This document shows positions 48,740 to 60,280 of a stretch of 64,000 nt of DNA, piece after piece. Numbering within the stretch: position 1 is the stretch's first letter; each line of letters starts with the position of its first letter. The position numbers and the translations under genes are program-made. This DNA is from Enoplolaimus lenunculus (Eukaryota; Nematoda; Enoplea; Enoplida; Thoracostomopsidae). The notes below the pieces were generated by a model, which worked only from the letters and a program-made list of their open reading frames with translations, did not search any database and had not been told where the DNA came from. Location: positions 1 to 64,000 of the forward strand of contig JASANG010001861.1 of the NCBI GenBank assembly GCA_030248215.1. The letters run 5' to 3'.

Positions 48740-48970
48740 AACAATCGGTATAACACGCCATCCAGGAAAGCTGGTTAGTCGCTACAACAGGACAGCCGGA
48801 TAATCGGGACAACATGACGGTTAAGATAACAGGTCAGCCAGAACAGTTGAGCAACCAGAATAGACAAATTGCAGGAGCAGCAGTACTGTCGGGACAGATG
48901 GAATAGCAGATCAGCTGAGACAACACGACAGCCTTGACTGCGGGACAACAGTAAAACTGGGATAAAAGTA
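48740..48970. repeat. Degenerate GGGACAACAGGACAGC minisatellite
   Basis: Loose repeats of GACAGC/GACAAC/CAGGAC words, reminiscent of the CTGTCCCAA minisatellite at 360-530 read on the other strand. No gene. Confidence 0.6.
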
Positions 48971-49439
48971 CGGCATATACGATAACTATTTGCACTACAA
49001 ACTAAATGCTTGATTTTCCAGAAATCAAATCAATTTTGTTGAAGTTGATATATCTTAGCTAGTCTTACATAGCTTGTGTGCGGACATTTAATGTTGTCAG
49101 TGCGTTTGCGGTTTTCAATGTTGCTTTTATTTTTTAGACGGGTACGGCCAGAACTAACTAAAGTATGGGTTTGTTAGCAGTGGTATTGTATAGTTTGTAA
49201 ACATGGCCTGCAGCAATTATTCACTTGGTTGTCTACTCGGCTGAATATTAGCAGCAAACAATAATGGAAAGAAAAACAACGAACGATATGGTAAAAAAAT
49301 GTTTAATTACATTAATTATTGAAAATGCAATTAATGCGTGTATATATGTAGTTCCGAAATTATTAGTTATCTTTGATTTGTCGCAATTTTTTATTTGGGA
49401 ATTTTTTCACAAGGAAGTGTGATAAGTTGGGTAGGCTAG

Positions 49440-49570
49440 GGTACGACGGTTTTTAATTCGTAGTTGGAGTTCTTACAGCTGACAATGAGGGGCGTTCTTA
49501 CAAGGTTTCGATCCCATGACCGACAGATTGTCAGTCCAGCGCGCTACCACTGATATTCTGTCGACCGAGT
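49440..49570 (-). repeat. tRNA-like SINE, minus strand
   Basis: On the minus strand: ATATCAGTGGTAGCGCGCTG (box A) and CATGGGATCGAAACC (box B). The tail matches 49,805-49,893 (TACGA, then GAGGTTTTGATCCTATGAC). This second copy is interrupted by a MITE at 49,894. The 95-codon frame at 49,516 overlaps it and is not a gene. Confidence 0.6.
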
Positions 49571-49893
49571 TCGAAATGTTATGGGAACGTCTTTCATTTT
49601 CAGCTGCTGAGCACTCAGAACTAAAACCGCCGTACCCTAGTCTAACAACTTACCACATGGTGACCACGATGGGACTGCCATGGCAAACTACCGCGGTAGA
49701 ATCAAAAATACATAAGTTGGCGGCCAAAGGACGACCTTGTAGAAAAACCGGGGGATGTGACATTCGGATGCATAGAGGCAAGTATAACTCACAAGTTGCT
49801 TAGGCCAAGGTACGATCAGGTTTAGATCTTGCAGGTGAAAATGAAACGCGCCTTTGCGAGGTTTTGATCCTATGACAAATATCGGCATTTGTC

Positions 49894-50215
49894 AGGGTGC
49901 CATCTGAATTCCAATTCCGGCCAAAATGTCTGAAAAATCATTAATCAGTTGTACCTAATTCGATGATGAAAATTATTTCAAATTCCGGTTTCTGTTTTTT
50001 CTTCTGAAGTAATTGAATTCCCGTTCCGCTGAAGCTCATGTAAATTTATCGCATGTCTAATTGCAAATATGCATTTTACAAACCATGAAAATTGCAATTC
50101 CGATTCCGATTATACATGCAATCGGAATCGGGACTGAAGAACTGTATTTAAATCGAATTTCTAATCGTGCTCGGAACTCCGCTTTCACCCAGCCTGGACC
50201 AGTTGCAATTTTGGT
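49894..50215. mobile_element. Decayed MITE of the same superfamily
   Basis: Begins CAGGGTGCCATCTGAATTCC and contains several GATTCCGATT/CGGAATCGG words, ending near GCTTTCACCC. It starts inside a SINE-like copy at ATTTGT. No matching target duplication was found. Confidence 0.5.
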
Positions 50216-50238
50216 CATAAATAATTATTAATCATAGT

Positions 50239-50665
50239 CAGGATGCAACCGAAATTTCGGTTCCGGCGTTTTTCAACTTCCGGTTCTGGTAAATGTTTAC
50301 CGGTATTAAAAATTCCGGTAGTCCCAAATTTTTTGTCGTTTTTTAAATTCGCGAGCCTTTAAGAAGTCTTTTTAAAATCACTTGTTCCATTAGTGACAAA
50401 CAATAAAAATGAAATATAAATTATATAATTAGTATATATGTGTTGTATATGGACGTTGACAATCATCGAAAATGTACCATCGAAGGTAGATTTCGCTTTT
50501 ATGGATAAGGAAAATTTAAAATACATCAGATTTAGCTAATATCTTCAACTAAGGTTAAAATGATTTTTCGGTGGCTTGTATATATTTGTCACTTTCTGGT
50601 GGATCTGGCTGTGGTAATTTTTTCAGATTCCGGCTCTAGTAAATTGCAATCTCTATTGCACCCTG
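50239..50665. mobile_element. hAT-type MITE, CCGGAATT-end family
   Basis: 427-bp element with ends CAGGATGCAACCG and TTGCACCCTG and subterminal TTCCGG words. Flanks ATCATAGT and ATTATAGT match at 7 of 8 positions. A 66-codon open frame starting inside it at 50,560 is chance. Confidence 0.85.
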
Positions 50666-51154
50666 ATTATAGTATAGTAATAGGGGGTTACTTTGTGGTT
50701 TCCAGCATTCAATATCTGGCAGTGTCGATAGGCTTAGGGTTGCCCCGTGTTCGGAGCTGAGAGGATGGATTCGACACCGGGACCGGTATTTACCGGGACC
50801 AATGAATATTTATCGAAAATTAAAATTGTGAATTTTGAAATATCGGTTCAGCTTTTTCAAAACGGAATTCGATTCCCTGCGATTCTGGTGGGATAACTAT
50901 GGTAAGTTGTGGTTTCCGAGTCCGATGTTTTTGGTGCCCTGGAGACGGGCCAGTAAATAAGTTTTGTAGTTATAATTTTAATTTTACAAAGATTTTTGTA
51001 TTGACAGTGTGTTTCCTGATGTACGTACGTATTATACGTACTTTTCTGCCATACGAAATACGTACGTAATATTCACTGTGAATTATTGCGATATACGTAT
51101 GTATATCAGTTCACAAATGTATAGAGTTTGGTATTGAGTTATATACGTACGTAT

Positions 51155-51474
51155 TAGAGATGTCCCGGGGCCGGAGCCATACAGAACCATGGGCGAAACC
51201 AGCAAAAGATCTCCCTATCTGCTCGAACGCTGAATGAAAAAGATTGCTAAACGGGCTTCACAAACACTTTTAAAGTTTATTCAAAACGCATTAACAGTAA
51301 CTTAACAACATGGGAGTATAAAAATGTCCCGCAACGCGATAAAGAAACACGGTGTATACCATGGTCCCAGGTACATGCTTACGCAAAATGTACATAAAAT
51401 TCAGAGATTAGTGTACTGTTTTGTCCCCGGCTAGCCCCGGCCTCGGGCAAAGTCCTGGCCCCGGGACATCTCTA
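51155..51474. mobile_element. hAT-type MITE, GATGTCCCGGGG-end family
   Basis: 320-bp element from TAGAGATGTCCCGGGGCC to GGCCCCGGGACATCTCTA. Flanks GTACGTAT and ATACGTGT match at 6 of 8 positions. It is non-coding. Confidence 0.8.
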
Positions 51475-51479
51475 ATACG

Positions 51480-52979
51480 TGTGTTGTACTTTTCGACATT
51501 AATGAATATTCGTCAATCTAGAATTCCAAAACCAATAGTGGTTGTAGCCACCAATGGTTTGGAAGCAAACTTTGTTAAAAATTACAAGACCTAAAGGTAG
51601 TTTTTAACACTGAATGGATTTGAAATAAAGTAGTTAGAACTTATCAAAAGAAACTAAAGGCCCGCTCAAAGTGTTGTTACATTTGGTTTCATTGCCACCT
51701 CCATCCGGTATTTTTGCATCCAGTCGTGGTACTATGACTATATATTATGACAATTATGAGGATGCAAATTCAGATCCAATTCCGATTTTTATTGCGATTG
51801 CTGGGGTAATCGGAATAATCGGAATCGTGATCGTAATTCTTCATCGTTTATAATTTATATTTTTACATGCTTCACAACAAAACAACCGGTGCTTACATCG
51901 GTTATCAGCTCGCATATATTGTGTTGCCCCCATCCCTTTCTTAAAATTTTAGTGTAGACCGCCGAATTTTTAGCTGGAAAAATATTATATTCTCTTGACA
52001 AATATATTAAAAGTGCGCCTCTTCCGATAAAATAATGGAATTGCCTTGTCAGTGCTGTTCACATCTCAATACTGTGGTATTGAAAATATTTTTCACAGTT
52101 TTCACACACTACAGCAATTGTTAACAAATTAACCAAATTAGCGTTTATTAAAATGTGAGTACCTATTGTGAGCACGTGATATCAGTAGGAAAATTTACAA
52201 AAATAATCAAATGTGGGAACATTTAATTTATAATTTGCTAAAAACATTTTTATATTTTGGTAAAATTCCCTGTATTAATCGTGCTCATCGGCGAGCACTA
52301 GCATCCGCTGAAAATAGTTACCTATTAGTTATTTGTTGATTAAAATTTTTACGTACGTATGTTACGTACTATTACGTCGCAAGACAGCGCATATCCAATA
52401 CAGTACATTTCACTAATGGTTTTAAGTGTAGTCAAAACTTTAAGCAAAATAAGACCGCAGCCAGCTCAACAATATGCTGGAGATTTTCACGATCGACGAG
52501 GGTTTCCGGAGAAGGGTCTAAGTAGCCGTATCCCTACCCCGCCCACGGTCCCACTTCAAGATCACTGTGTTTCATATATACGTACGTAAAAGCTAAATTC
52601 GGCTATTATCTTCAAACGAGCTGGCGAGAAGCCAATGTGTAAAACTGACTGTTCACAAAACGTAGTGTTTTCATTTTTAAGTTGGTTGAAATGCCAACAT
52701 AAATTTACTCGTGTGTTCGATTGTTTGTTAAATATATATGTGTGTACGTGTGCATGTGTTTATAATGTGCAGGCGAACAGTTTTGGTAAACAAACAAAGC
52801 TATACGTAGCGGTTATACATACGTGGGGAATGATTTGTTATGTGGTGGTAGAGACCAAACATTATAATGTCAGAATAATATTCATGATTGTGGACAGGTA
52901 TGTATGTGCAAAGTTGTGCAAAAGGACCCGACCCCCTGTGTTTTCTAAACAAATCTTTATATATGTGCTAGGTATACAT
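51480..52979. other. No gene seen; TACGTA-rich
   Basis: Many ACGTACGTA palindromic words (also at 51,020-51,155). A cluster of CGGAATCGGAAT-type MITE words lies at 51,770-51,840. The 154-codon frame at 52,635-53,099 runs into a MITE and has Cys/Val-rich chance composition. Confidence 0.5.
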
Positions 52980-53100
52980 CAGGGTGCAACCGGAATTCCG
53001 CTTCCGATTACAATTCCGATTCAAAACGAGTTCCTATTCCGATTCCGCTTACGGTTGCACAATCAGTCGGAATCGGAATTGTTAAATTGTATATTGTGAT
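52980..53100. mobile_element. Fragment of the CCGGAATT-end MITE family
   Basis: CAGGGTGCAACCGGAATT start, followed by GATTCCGATT words in both orientations and an inverted end-like word (CGGTTGCACAATC). The right limit is unclear. Confidence 0.6.
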
Positions 53101-54125
53101 ATGTTGCATAAGAATTCTTTATCATTTATCTATTGAATTGCTTTCGATGAGTTGACTTATCAATAATATATACATAATTATTACATATATGTACATTGCA
53201 TAGCAGGTTTTTATAATTTAGCCCTCTAGCTTGTAACTTTATGAGGGCACGTTGGTTTTGAACGAAAGAGCATTGACTACTTTTTACATAATTTACTTGA
53301 AAATCACTATAAAGTATAATTGGTGCTTTCAGTGCAAATTGGTGCAAAATTGTTTGCAATCTTTTAAAATTACACATTAATTTTAACAGCAATTCATGGT
53401 AATGCTTGCGAAGATGTTGCAGGGAGAATGAATTAACCGCAGAAATTAATTACACCGTTAGCGATGTCGCTGAAATAATTTAACGAGAAAATTATAACGT
53501 GACGATAAGACTATTGCACAAAGTTAATTCTTCCAGTCGGATGTATTGTTTTGCGACACCGGAATCGGAACAGAAATTTAGCCGAAATTACACCAGAAAT
53601 CGGTATTCTTTATGAAACCCTGTTTTTTCACGTGACAGCGTTTAATGTGCAAGATCTCTCGCAGTCAGACAGTATTTTTTGCAGATTACTTCGTTGCAGT
53701 GAAACGTTTATGAATATACACAAGATAAATAGTATTGTTTATTTTCGTCTCAGAAATCGATAAACACGCTAGGTTTTTAGTTCTAAAAATGTTTACTTTA
53801 AATCTTAAAAATGTATATAGCAAAATTTTGTGGTGTTTTTTGTATAGCGAGCAACGTGGGCTTCAACATTGCTTAAAGGTCAAATGCAAACACAATGAAT
53901 ACAGTTTGCAGTTTGTATTGTGCAAAATTTAGTTTTTTAAATTTAGACACGTATTGCATGTGTTCATGGTAAAAGTTTCATTATTGTGGGCGGTCGTCGT
54001 TTAATGGTAGTTAATTCATCATTGTGCGCTAGTTCGCGAAGTGTTTGCAGTAATTTAATTCAACACAAGACGTGTTTGCTATATATAGGTATACGTACGT
54101 ACGTATTCATACGCTTTGGATATTC
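53101..54125. other. No gene seen
   Basis: AT-rich. A short CGGAATCGGAA-type MITE remnant lies at 53,555-53,610. Open frames are short and unsupported. Confidence 0.5.
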
Positions 54126-54423
54126 CAGGGTTCCGCAGGATACCTTTTCCGGCTAGAATTCGTGCAGAAATTTGATTGCATCAATCGGTCGTTTTATTGT
54201 GACGTGACAAGTTATTCAATTAGCATTTAAAAAGTTTAAAACAATGATTCGGAAAATTATACTTTGGAAATGATTTAAAAAAACAAGACAGAAATTCAGT
54301 GCTGAAAACTATTTCAAATTCCTGGTTCGGTTTCTGTTGGTCAGGCAAAAATTACAATTCCTGTGACAAAAATTGCCATTCGTATTCCTGCAACGTCACA
54401 ATCTTTTTCCCGTTCCAACCCTG
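54126..54423. mobile_element. Older hAT-like MITE
   Basis: Runs from CAGGGTTCCGCAGG to GTTCCAACCCTG, with CCGGCTAGAATTCG-type subterminal words. The flanks do not match, so it is old or the ends are misassigned. The 54,432 element inserted 8 bp from its right end. Confidence 0.45.
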
Positions 54424-54431
54424 ATAGGTAC

Positions 54432-54810
54432 CAGGGTGCAACCGGAATTACAAGTTACCGGAACCGGAATTTGAAAATTTTACCGGAACCGGAAAGTGAA
54501 AAATGAATTTCAGCAAAAATTTTATTTTAATCGTATTTTTTTCCTCTATTATTTGTGAAACAACCTTAGTCGAACATAGCTATTTATTTTATTTGTTGTA
54601 TTTTAGATTTTCGTCGTCGACTGAAGTGAAATCCACCATCAATGGCTTATATTCGGAGTACAAGTGGCTTTCAAAGGAGATTCTTAAAAATTAGCAAAGT
54701 TAAGAAAACGGCCAAATTATAACACCGGAATTTTAAATCCGGTAAAAATTTACCGGAACCGGGACCGGAAGGTGAAAAAATGCCGGAACCGGAATTCCGG
54801 TTGCACCCTG
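54432..54810. mobile_element. hAT-type MITE with perfect 8-bp target duplication
   Basis: 379-bp element from CAGGGTGCAACCGGAATT to AATTCCGGTTGCACCCTG, with ATAGGTAC exactly duplicated on both sides. CCGGAACCGG-like words crowd both ends. This is the clearest copy of the family and fixes its hAT-like 8-bp duplication. It inserted beside an older related end (AACCCTG at 54,417-54,423). Confidence 0.93.
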
Positions 54811-54884
54811 ATAGGTACGTATCTATTGTGCGTATTTTGTCTGTTTAGCTTTCAGTACGGATTGAATTGTATGCAATGTATATA

Positions 54885-55145
54885 AGGTTCAACCGGGATT
54901 CATGCAAAAATTCAATTCCTGTTCCTGTATTCAAAGTTGAAGGAACCTGATTTTTACGGTTTTGTGTCGAATTATTCATAATCATTTAAATATTCGAAAC
55001 TTTGTCTTTGAAAAATTGTCATTTCGAGATAAGTGTTTTTGCAATTAGTTTAATTTTGTTAATACGGAAACTGTTTCTGATGTGTTTTCGCAGAACTTGA
55101 TGATGAAATAGCTCAAAATTTGCTTAAGCCATCTTCGTTTATTTA
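54885..55145 (+). mobile_element. Dispersed MITE-like repeat, TTCAACCGG-end family
   Basis: Begins GGTTCAACCGGGATTC, and is homologous in reverse orientation to 59,560-59,853. Shared blocks include AATCATTTAAAT, the GTTTTTGCAATTAGTT region, AACTGTTTCTGATGTGTTTTCGC and a GATGATGAAAT segment. No coding capacity. Confidence 0.65.
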
Positions 55146-57078
55146 AGGAATGGAAAATAAATGGTCAGTATCATGCGTAATTAATGAAATGAAAGTGGTT
55201 TTATCCCCATTCCGTGCGCTGCGCCGTTTCTTTTAGGAGTGTAAGTATATGTGTTGTAAAAAAGTGCTCTCGAACACGGTCAAAGGTGAATTCTGCTGTG
55301 TATGTATATATACACCTTGGAACGACTGGATATTAATTTCACCATGTATCGAAACGATAGCAAATTTTTACCGGAAACCGAAACGGATGTTATCCGGATA
55401 TAGCATCTAAATTAGTAAATTAGTACCTTGACTTATTCAAAAGTACATATGTTTACTGATTTAAAGTATATTGTTAACTAAGATTGAAAATGCTAAAAAT
55501 GTAATAAGAATGAAAGCAGAAAATGGAGTTTGAACCGAGAACCGGAACAGGAATTGCAAATATATATGTTGTACGATCACCAAATTACCGCTAATTTACT
55601 ATTAATCAAAATAAAATATGGTTTTGTGTACTGTTACTCTTTCGTTTACCAGATTTCCAAATTATACAAAGACATGCGCCGAATATTTTAACATATGAGG
55701 ATTATGCAGTTTAAACATAAGTTGTGAAAAAAGCTGAAGTTCAACAAAATTTTCAAGACGTAAGTTTTTTATCTTTAAAAGAATTGAATTGTTGCAGGAA
55801 TTCCGACAGGAACAGGAATTCCGGTGGAACCATGGTACGTACATATATATATGTTTGTGTGTTTATAAAGACAAAGTCAGTTGGATAGTTTCCATAAAGT
55901 TACAGAGTTATCGCATGTTGACTTAAAACACGGCCACCTGTATTTTTTAATTAAAGTTTATATATCGGCAATTTTAGCTTTGTCAAGGTCAGCGTTTTTT
56001 GATAGACTTAACTTGTTAAATACATATATACATCTTGAGACGGTGTTAAAATTTTGTTTACGTCCTTCGATACACATTGCTAGCAGAGTCTGTGAGAAGC
56101 TGAGAGGTTCTTCAGCCTACACTCACCACCCACTGCGCACCCTAGCGAAAATGGCGCGTGGCAGAGAAACTTACAGTGTGTTTGGTTGTAACCTCGAACG
56201 TTCGTACGGTTTATGTAAATAGAAAAACAACAAACAGGTGATAAGCACGATGCGTAGTTTTAAACAAGCCAAATTGACAAACAGGAAGCAAAAATTTTGC
56301 TTTACGTTATCAGAGTGATTTGATTTGTTTACTGTTGCACTTGTATAATGCTTTGCTTGTTGTTAATATGGTTCAAACAATATACGTATAAGTATGATTA
56401 TTAAAGTTTCGTGGCTTGTGGTAGAAAATCAAAATACAGGTGGCATGCAGCTGTTGTAATTTTAGGGCGCATTCCGAAATTTACGAAATTCTATTTTTGC
56501 AATGCAGAAGTTGACATGAATCCTTTATATATACATGTGAACTCCAGAAGTCCTCCTATCGACCGTATGATACAAGGGATATTCATATGGGACTGTTGAT
56601 TTACTTGTATGTACACCCAGGGTTCAACCGAATATTTGGCTCTGGCAAAAACTCAGAATCGGGCTCCAGTTGACTACATTGTCGCGTATATATATTGAAA
56701 AGTATAAAATAACTCCATGTTATACTACTATTTATGAACAAGATCACAAAATTTGGCTGCGAATTTTTGTTCGAAATGATAAATAATAAATATAAGTACT
56801 TCGTGAAGCTCAGTTAATATTAAGACTTTTGTAAAAACAAAGTTATAATATATTAGCAAGTAGTACAAAATTAGCATGATTAAGCTTACCTTTTAGTTAA
56901 AATCTGCAGTTAAATATTTCCGTCCAGTATTTTGTGGTATGCAGTTGAACCTTTGTACACAACAAGCTTGCGTACGTATATGTCTGTGACAAAACGTATT
57001 TGTTCTACTGTGTAAGTTATACCAAAAACAATAGCGATTTTGTTGATTTATAATACAGAATGGAAATTATCATAGAAA
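55146..57078. other. No gene seen; MITE ends only
   Basis: MITE-like words are at 55,365-55,400 (CCGAAACGGATGTTATCCGG), at 55,795-55,833 (GGAATTCCGGTGGAACC) and at 56,619 (CAGGGTTCAACCG). The 113-codon frame at 55,881-56,222 has no family signal. Confidence 0.5.
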
Positions 57079-57373
57079 TGTCGGAGGCCAATTTGCTATT
57101 CAGGCCAATTACCAATTGGCCTAAGCTAATCTGTTAGTCGAAGCAAATAGCAGTTTGGTCTAGGCCAGTTTACGATAGTCAGATTTCGCAAAACAATAGT
57201 GATGTAATAGAAACGCTGATTGGATGACGGTATTGCGTCTGTCCAAATAATCAAATCTGATTGGTCCATAAATTTATTAGCAATTTAGCCCTGGCCGCAC
57301 TTCTATTACATAAAATATCAGATTGGCCTAGGCCAATTAGTAATTGGCCTGAATAGCAGATTGGCCTACGACA
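57079..57373. mobile_element. Fold-back element with ~50-bp GGCCAATT terminal repeats
   Basis: The left end from 57,085 is repeated inverted and almost unchanged at 57,317-57,367. Both carry CTATTCAGGCCAATTA and ATTGGCCTA words. The termini read TGTCG... and ...CGACA. About 180 bp of unique sequence lies between. No open frame and no clear target duplication. Confidence 0.75.
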
Positions 57374-57796
57374 GAAACATAAATAGCATGTGCATGTTAA
57401 CTCACCACAGAACACTTTAAATTTAAAACTGCTATATATACAGTTTTGGCGCATACCAGTTACATAAAATAAGAGTCAGTGTGTAAAAAGTACGTATATA
57501 TTTGAAAATTTCATGTTATGATTCCGGTATAAATATTGTGTTTCGATTTTAATTCTGGTATATTTCAGTTCCGTTTTTCAACCTGTGCCATGCTAAAGCT
57601 GAAATAAAAAATTATTAGTACCGAAAAACTAAGAACTTCCTAGTGAAAAATAGTGTACCGGATTTTGTAAGCAGAATTCGGGTGTGAAAACTACACATTT
57701 CATAGCGAAACTGAGAGTCCGGTTGCACCCCGACATTTACGTACTGTCAGCAATATCTGTTGGTTTTGTTAGTTTAAAATATTTTTGTTTCTAGCA

Positions 57797-58035
57797 TTCG
57801 ATTGCCTCCAAGCGAATCCAACGGCTGCAGCAAGAGTTACGATTGGATCAAATTGGCTACGAGCAGTATCAACACAATTTGGCAGGAGGCAAAACGCGGA
57901 CTCAAAGAGCTGTATTTGGTGATGGTAAAGGGTCTGATGTTGATGCAATAACACCAGCGACTCCTCCACTTCTTCCAGCGTGCCTATTGACAGTTTCAAA
58001 ACGGGTTACTTTGATAACACTATTAACACATGCGG
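57797..58035 (+). CDS. Possible single exon, unidentified
   Basis: Between TTTGTTTCTAG and GCG/GTAAGG there is an open frame of 80 codons, starting HSIASKRIQRLQQELRLDQI and ending SKRVTLITLLTHA. The splice-like edges and the Gln/Leu-rich helical start are suggestive, but the other two frames are also open over part of it and I recognise no family. The 3' flank (58,050-58,140) reads as a SINE-like box B on the minus strand. It may be chance. Confidence 0.25.
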
Positions 58036-58681
58036 TAAGGAATACTATATAGACATGGGTGAAGCAGGATGGCGCCGTACCCGCGATTTGACCGTGTCTA
58101 AGTCCGAACTCACTGTGATGTTGCCGTATCCGAAGCTTAATTGTGAAAAATTCCAGCCAGTTTGACAAGTCCGCTTAGAAACGTGTGAATTTGGAAATAT
58201 GGAAATAATATTTCGTTGGAACATAGGTTGAGGTTCGAACCGCAAGTATATACTGAAAATTTTCGAATAATGATTCAGTCTGTGCCAACATTATTTGCTT
58301 TATGAAAACAGAATGTGATTCCGAACCTTCAGTTATTGCCAAATCTTACTGTGATCTACTGGTTAGCTGTAAAAATAATTTTGTGCCACACTTAAACTTT
58401 GTACTACGTGCCCTGACAATTTGTAACAAGAGTCACTGAACATGAGCGGGGACAAAACAAATTACATAACTGTTGGACAAATATAACGTATGTTTCGTGC
58501 CTAAAATGCCCAATAGAGACCATTCAAGCACAAAACCAATCTAAATGATATCAAAACTCTTGGCCGAGTTTGTGAAATTGTACTTAAGCGTGTACTTAAA
58601 TTTTGCTTAAGTGTTTACTTTAGTCTCCGACTTAAGTAAATAATTAACTTTTTGGATAGTGCCAGTGCAACAAGAACGAAT

Positions 58682-58988
58682 CAGGGTGCAACTGGAATTA
58701 CAATTTACCGGAACAGGAACCGGAATTTGAAAAAATACCGCAAAATAAAAAAATGCCACCGAAAAATTAATTTTAATTTTCTTTTTTATTGCAATATTAT
58801 TGGTGAAATAACCCTAGTTGGAGATAGGTGTTAACTTTGTCTGCTGTATTTTAGATTTTCATATTCCATGTAAGCGAAATCTACCTTCGGTAATATTTTT
58901 GGCCAATTTAATTTTTACCGTCATTTTTCATGTTAATTTCCATCGACTAAAATTTAATACAGGTAATTTTAATTCCGGTTGCAACCTG
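58682..58988. mobile_element. hAT-type MITE, CCGGAATT-end family
   Basis: 307-bp element from CAGGGTGCAACTGGAATT to TTCCGGTTGCAACCTG. Flanks GAACGAAT and GAAGGAAC match at 6 of 8 positions, so it is an older copy. Confidence 0.8.
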
Positions 58989-59559
58989 GAAGGAACGTGT
59001 AACTTTATTTTATATTAAAGAAATAACTTGGGCCTGCAATCGTAATCAGGCCGAAGGTAATAATAATCTAGCAGCGTTAGCCTGCACTACGCTAAAACTT
59101 TCATTTACTGAAGTATTTACATAACTAAAGTACGTTTTTAGAAACATCAAGTTGATTAAGTAATTACTTAGCAAGCAAGAACTTAAAAGGTTTCAGAAAC
59201 CCTGGCAATCTCTGGCTATTGTGTGGTGTCCTGACAAACTGACAACATAGCATGTTTGTTATTATGCAAAAACAATGACCAACTCCCAACACCTATATAT
59301 TAGTTAATATAACATCGTCGTATGTCAGAAATCCCTGATGATGGTTTACTGCGTTACATTGTTTTGTTTTGTCTGGTGGCTGTAGCTGATGCTGGTAGCT
59401 TGCCAGCTATTGTCTGTAATAAAACACTACACTGTTTGCTGAATTTTCCATTTTTAATTTTAAATTAGTTATCCAGCTGCATGTGACGTCGTTTTGATCG
59501 TACGACAAGCTGCCCTGCTGGACGGGCTATTCGTTTGAAAAACAATGATCTGATTTTAG
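58989..59559. other. No gene seen
   Basis: AT-rich sequence between two MITE-type repeats, without supported features. Confidence 0.5.
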
Positions 59560-59853
59560 CAATGTAACTACAGCTTTGAAAAACTATTTAAGCCAATTTT
59601 CATCGATTTCATCATCGAGCTTTGCGAAAACACATCAGAAACAGTTTATTAACAAAATTGAACTAATTGCAAAAACACTCATTTAGAAAGACTAATTTTT
59701 CAAAGACAAAATTTCCAGTATTTAAATGATTATAAATAATTTGCCACAAAACTGTAAAAATTCCGGTTTATGCATTTTTGAACACAGGAACAGGAACAGG
59801 AATTGAATTTTTGTAGGAATTCCGGCCGGAACACGAATTCCGGTTGAACACTG
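59560..59853 (-). mobile_element. Dispersed MITE-like repeat, TTCAACCGG-end family, inverted copy
   Basis: Reverse-orientation relative of 54,885-55,145, ending CCGGTTGAACACTG at 59,853. Repeated GGAACAGGAACAGGAATT lies next to the end. A further end of this kind (CAGGGTTCAACCGAATATT) is at 56,619. Confidence 0.65.
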
Positions 59854-60024
59854 ATAAATACGTATTGAAAAGTATCCACACAACTGTAATATGCGGGTAC
59901 TTTCAACTTGTGGTTTTCCATTATTGCTAGACAAGGGTGTATTTGCCCGAAACTGGATGGATGGAAAGTTATATTTCGTAGCAGAGTCTAAAAGATCGAC
60001 AAATAATGCATAATTTAGCTACAG

Positions 60025-60280
60025 ATGTATCGATTGATCGTCATCGGTAGTTATCGACACTTTTCTTGAGTATCGGCATTATACTGCGAAAAATTGCCGA
60101 TTCTTTACCAATACTTTTTGCATATAACAGTGAGTTGGAATGCTACCAATTTAGCTCCTTGGCGTATATCAGTCTGTCTGATCAGGGAAACTGCTATCTC
60201 TATTGAGTTTGTGTTCGAAAAAATTAATTGAAAGGAACTTTTCTTCGTAAAATTATATATAACCGTAAAATTTATCGTAT
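60025..60280 (+). repeat. Dispersed TATCGGCA repeat
   Basis: Diverged copy of 32,225-32,600, starting with ATCGTCATCGG. No gene. Confidence 0.65.

Noticed and set aside
52635-53099. 154-codon open frame
   Set aside because: It ends inside a MITE, has chance-like composition and has no family signal.
55881-56222. 113-codon open frame
   Set aside because: No domain, no splice context, AT-rich codons.
58050-58165. Frame with GEAGWRRTRDLTVSKSELT
   Set aside because: This kind of peptide is typical of translated SINE box regions; the minus strand has a box-B-like GGTCAAATCGCGGG.
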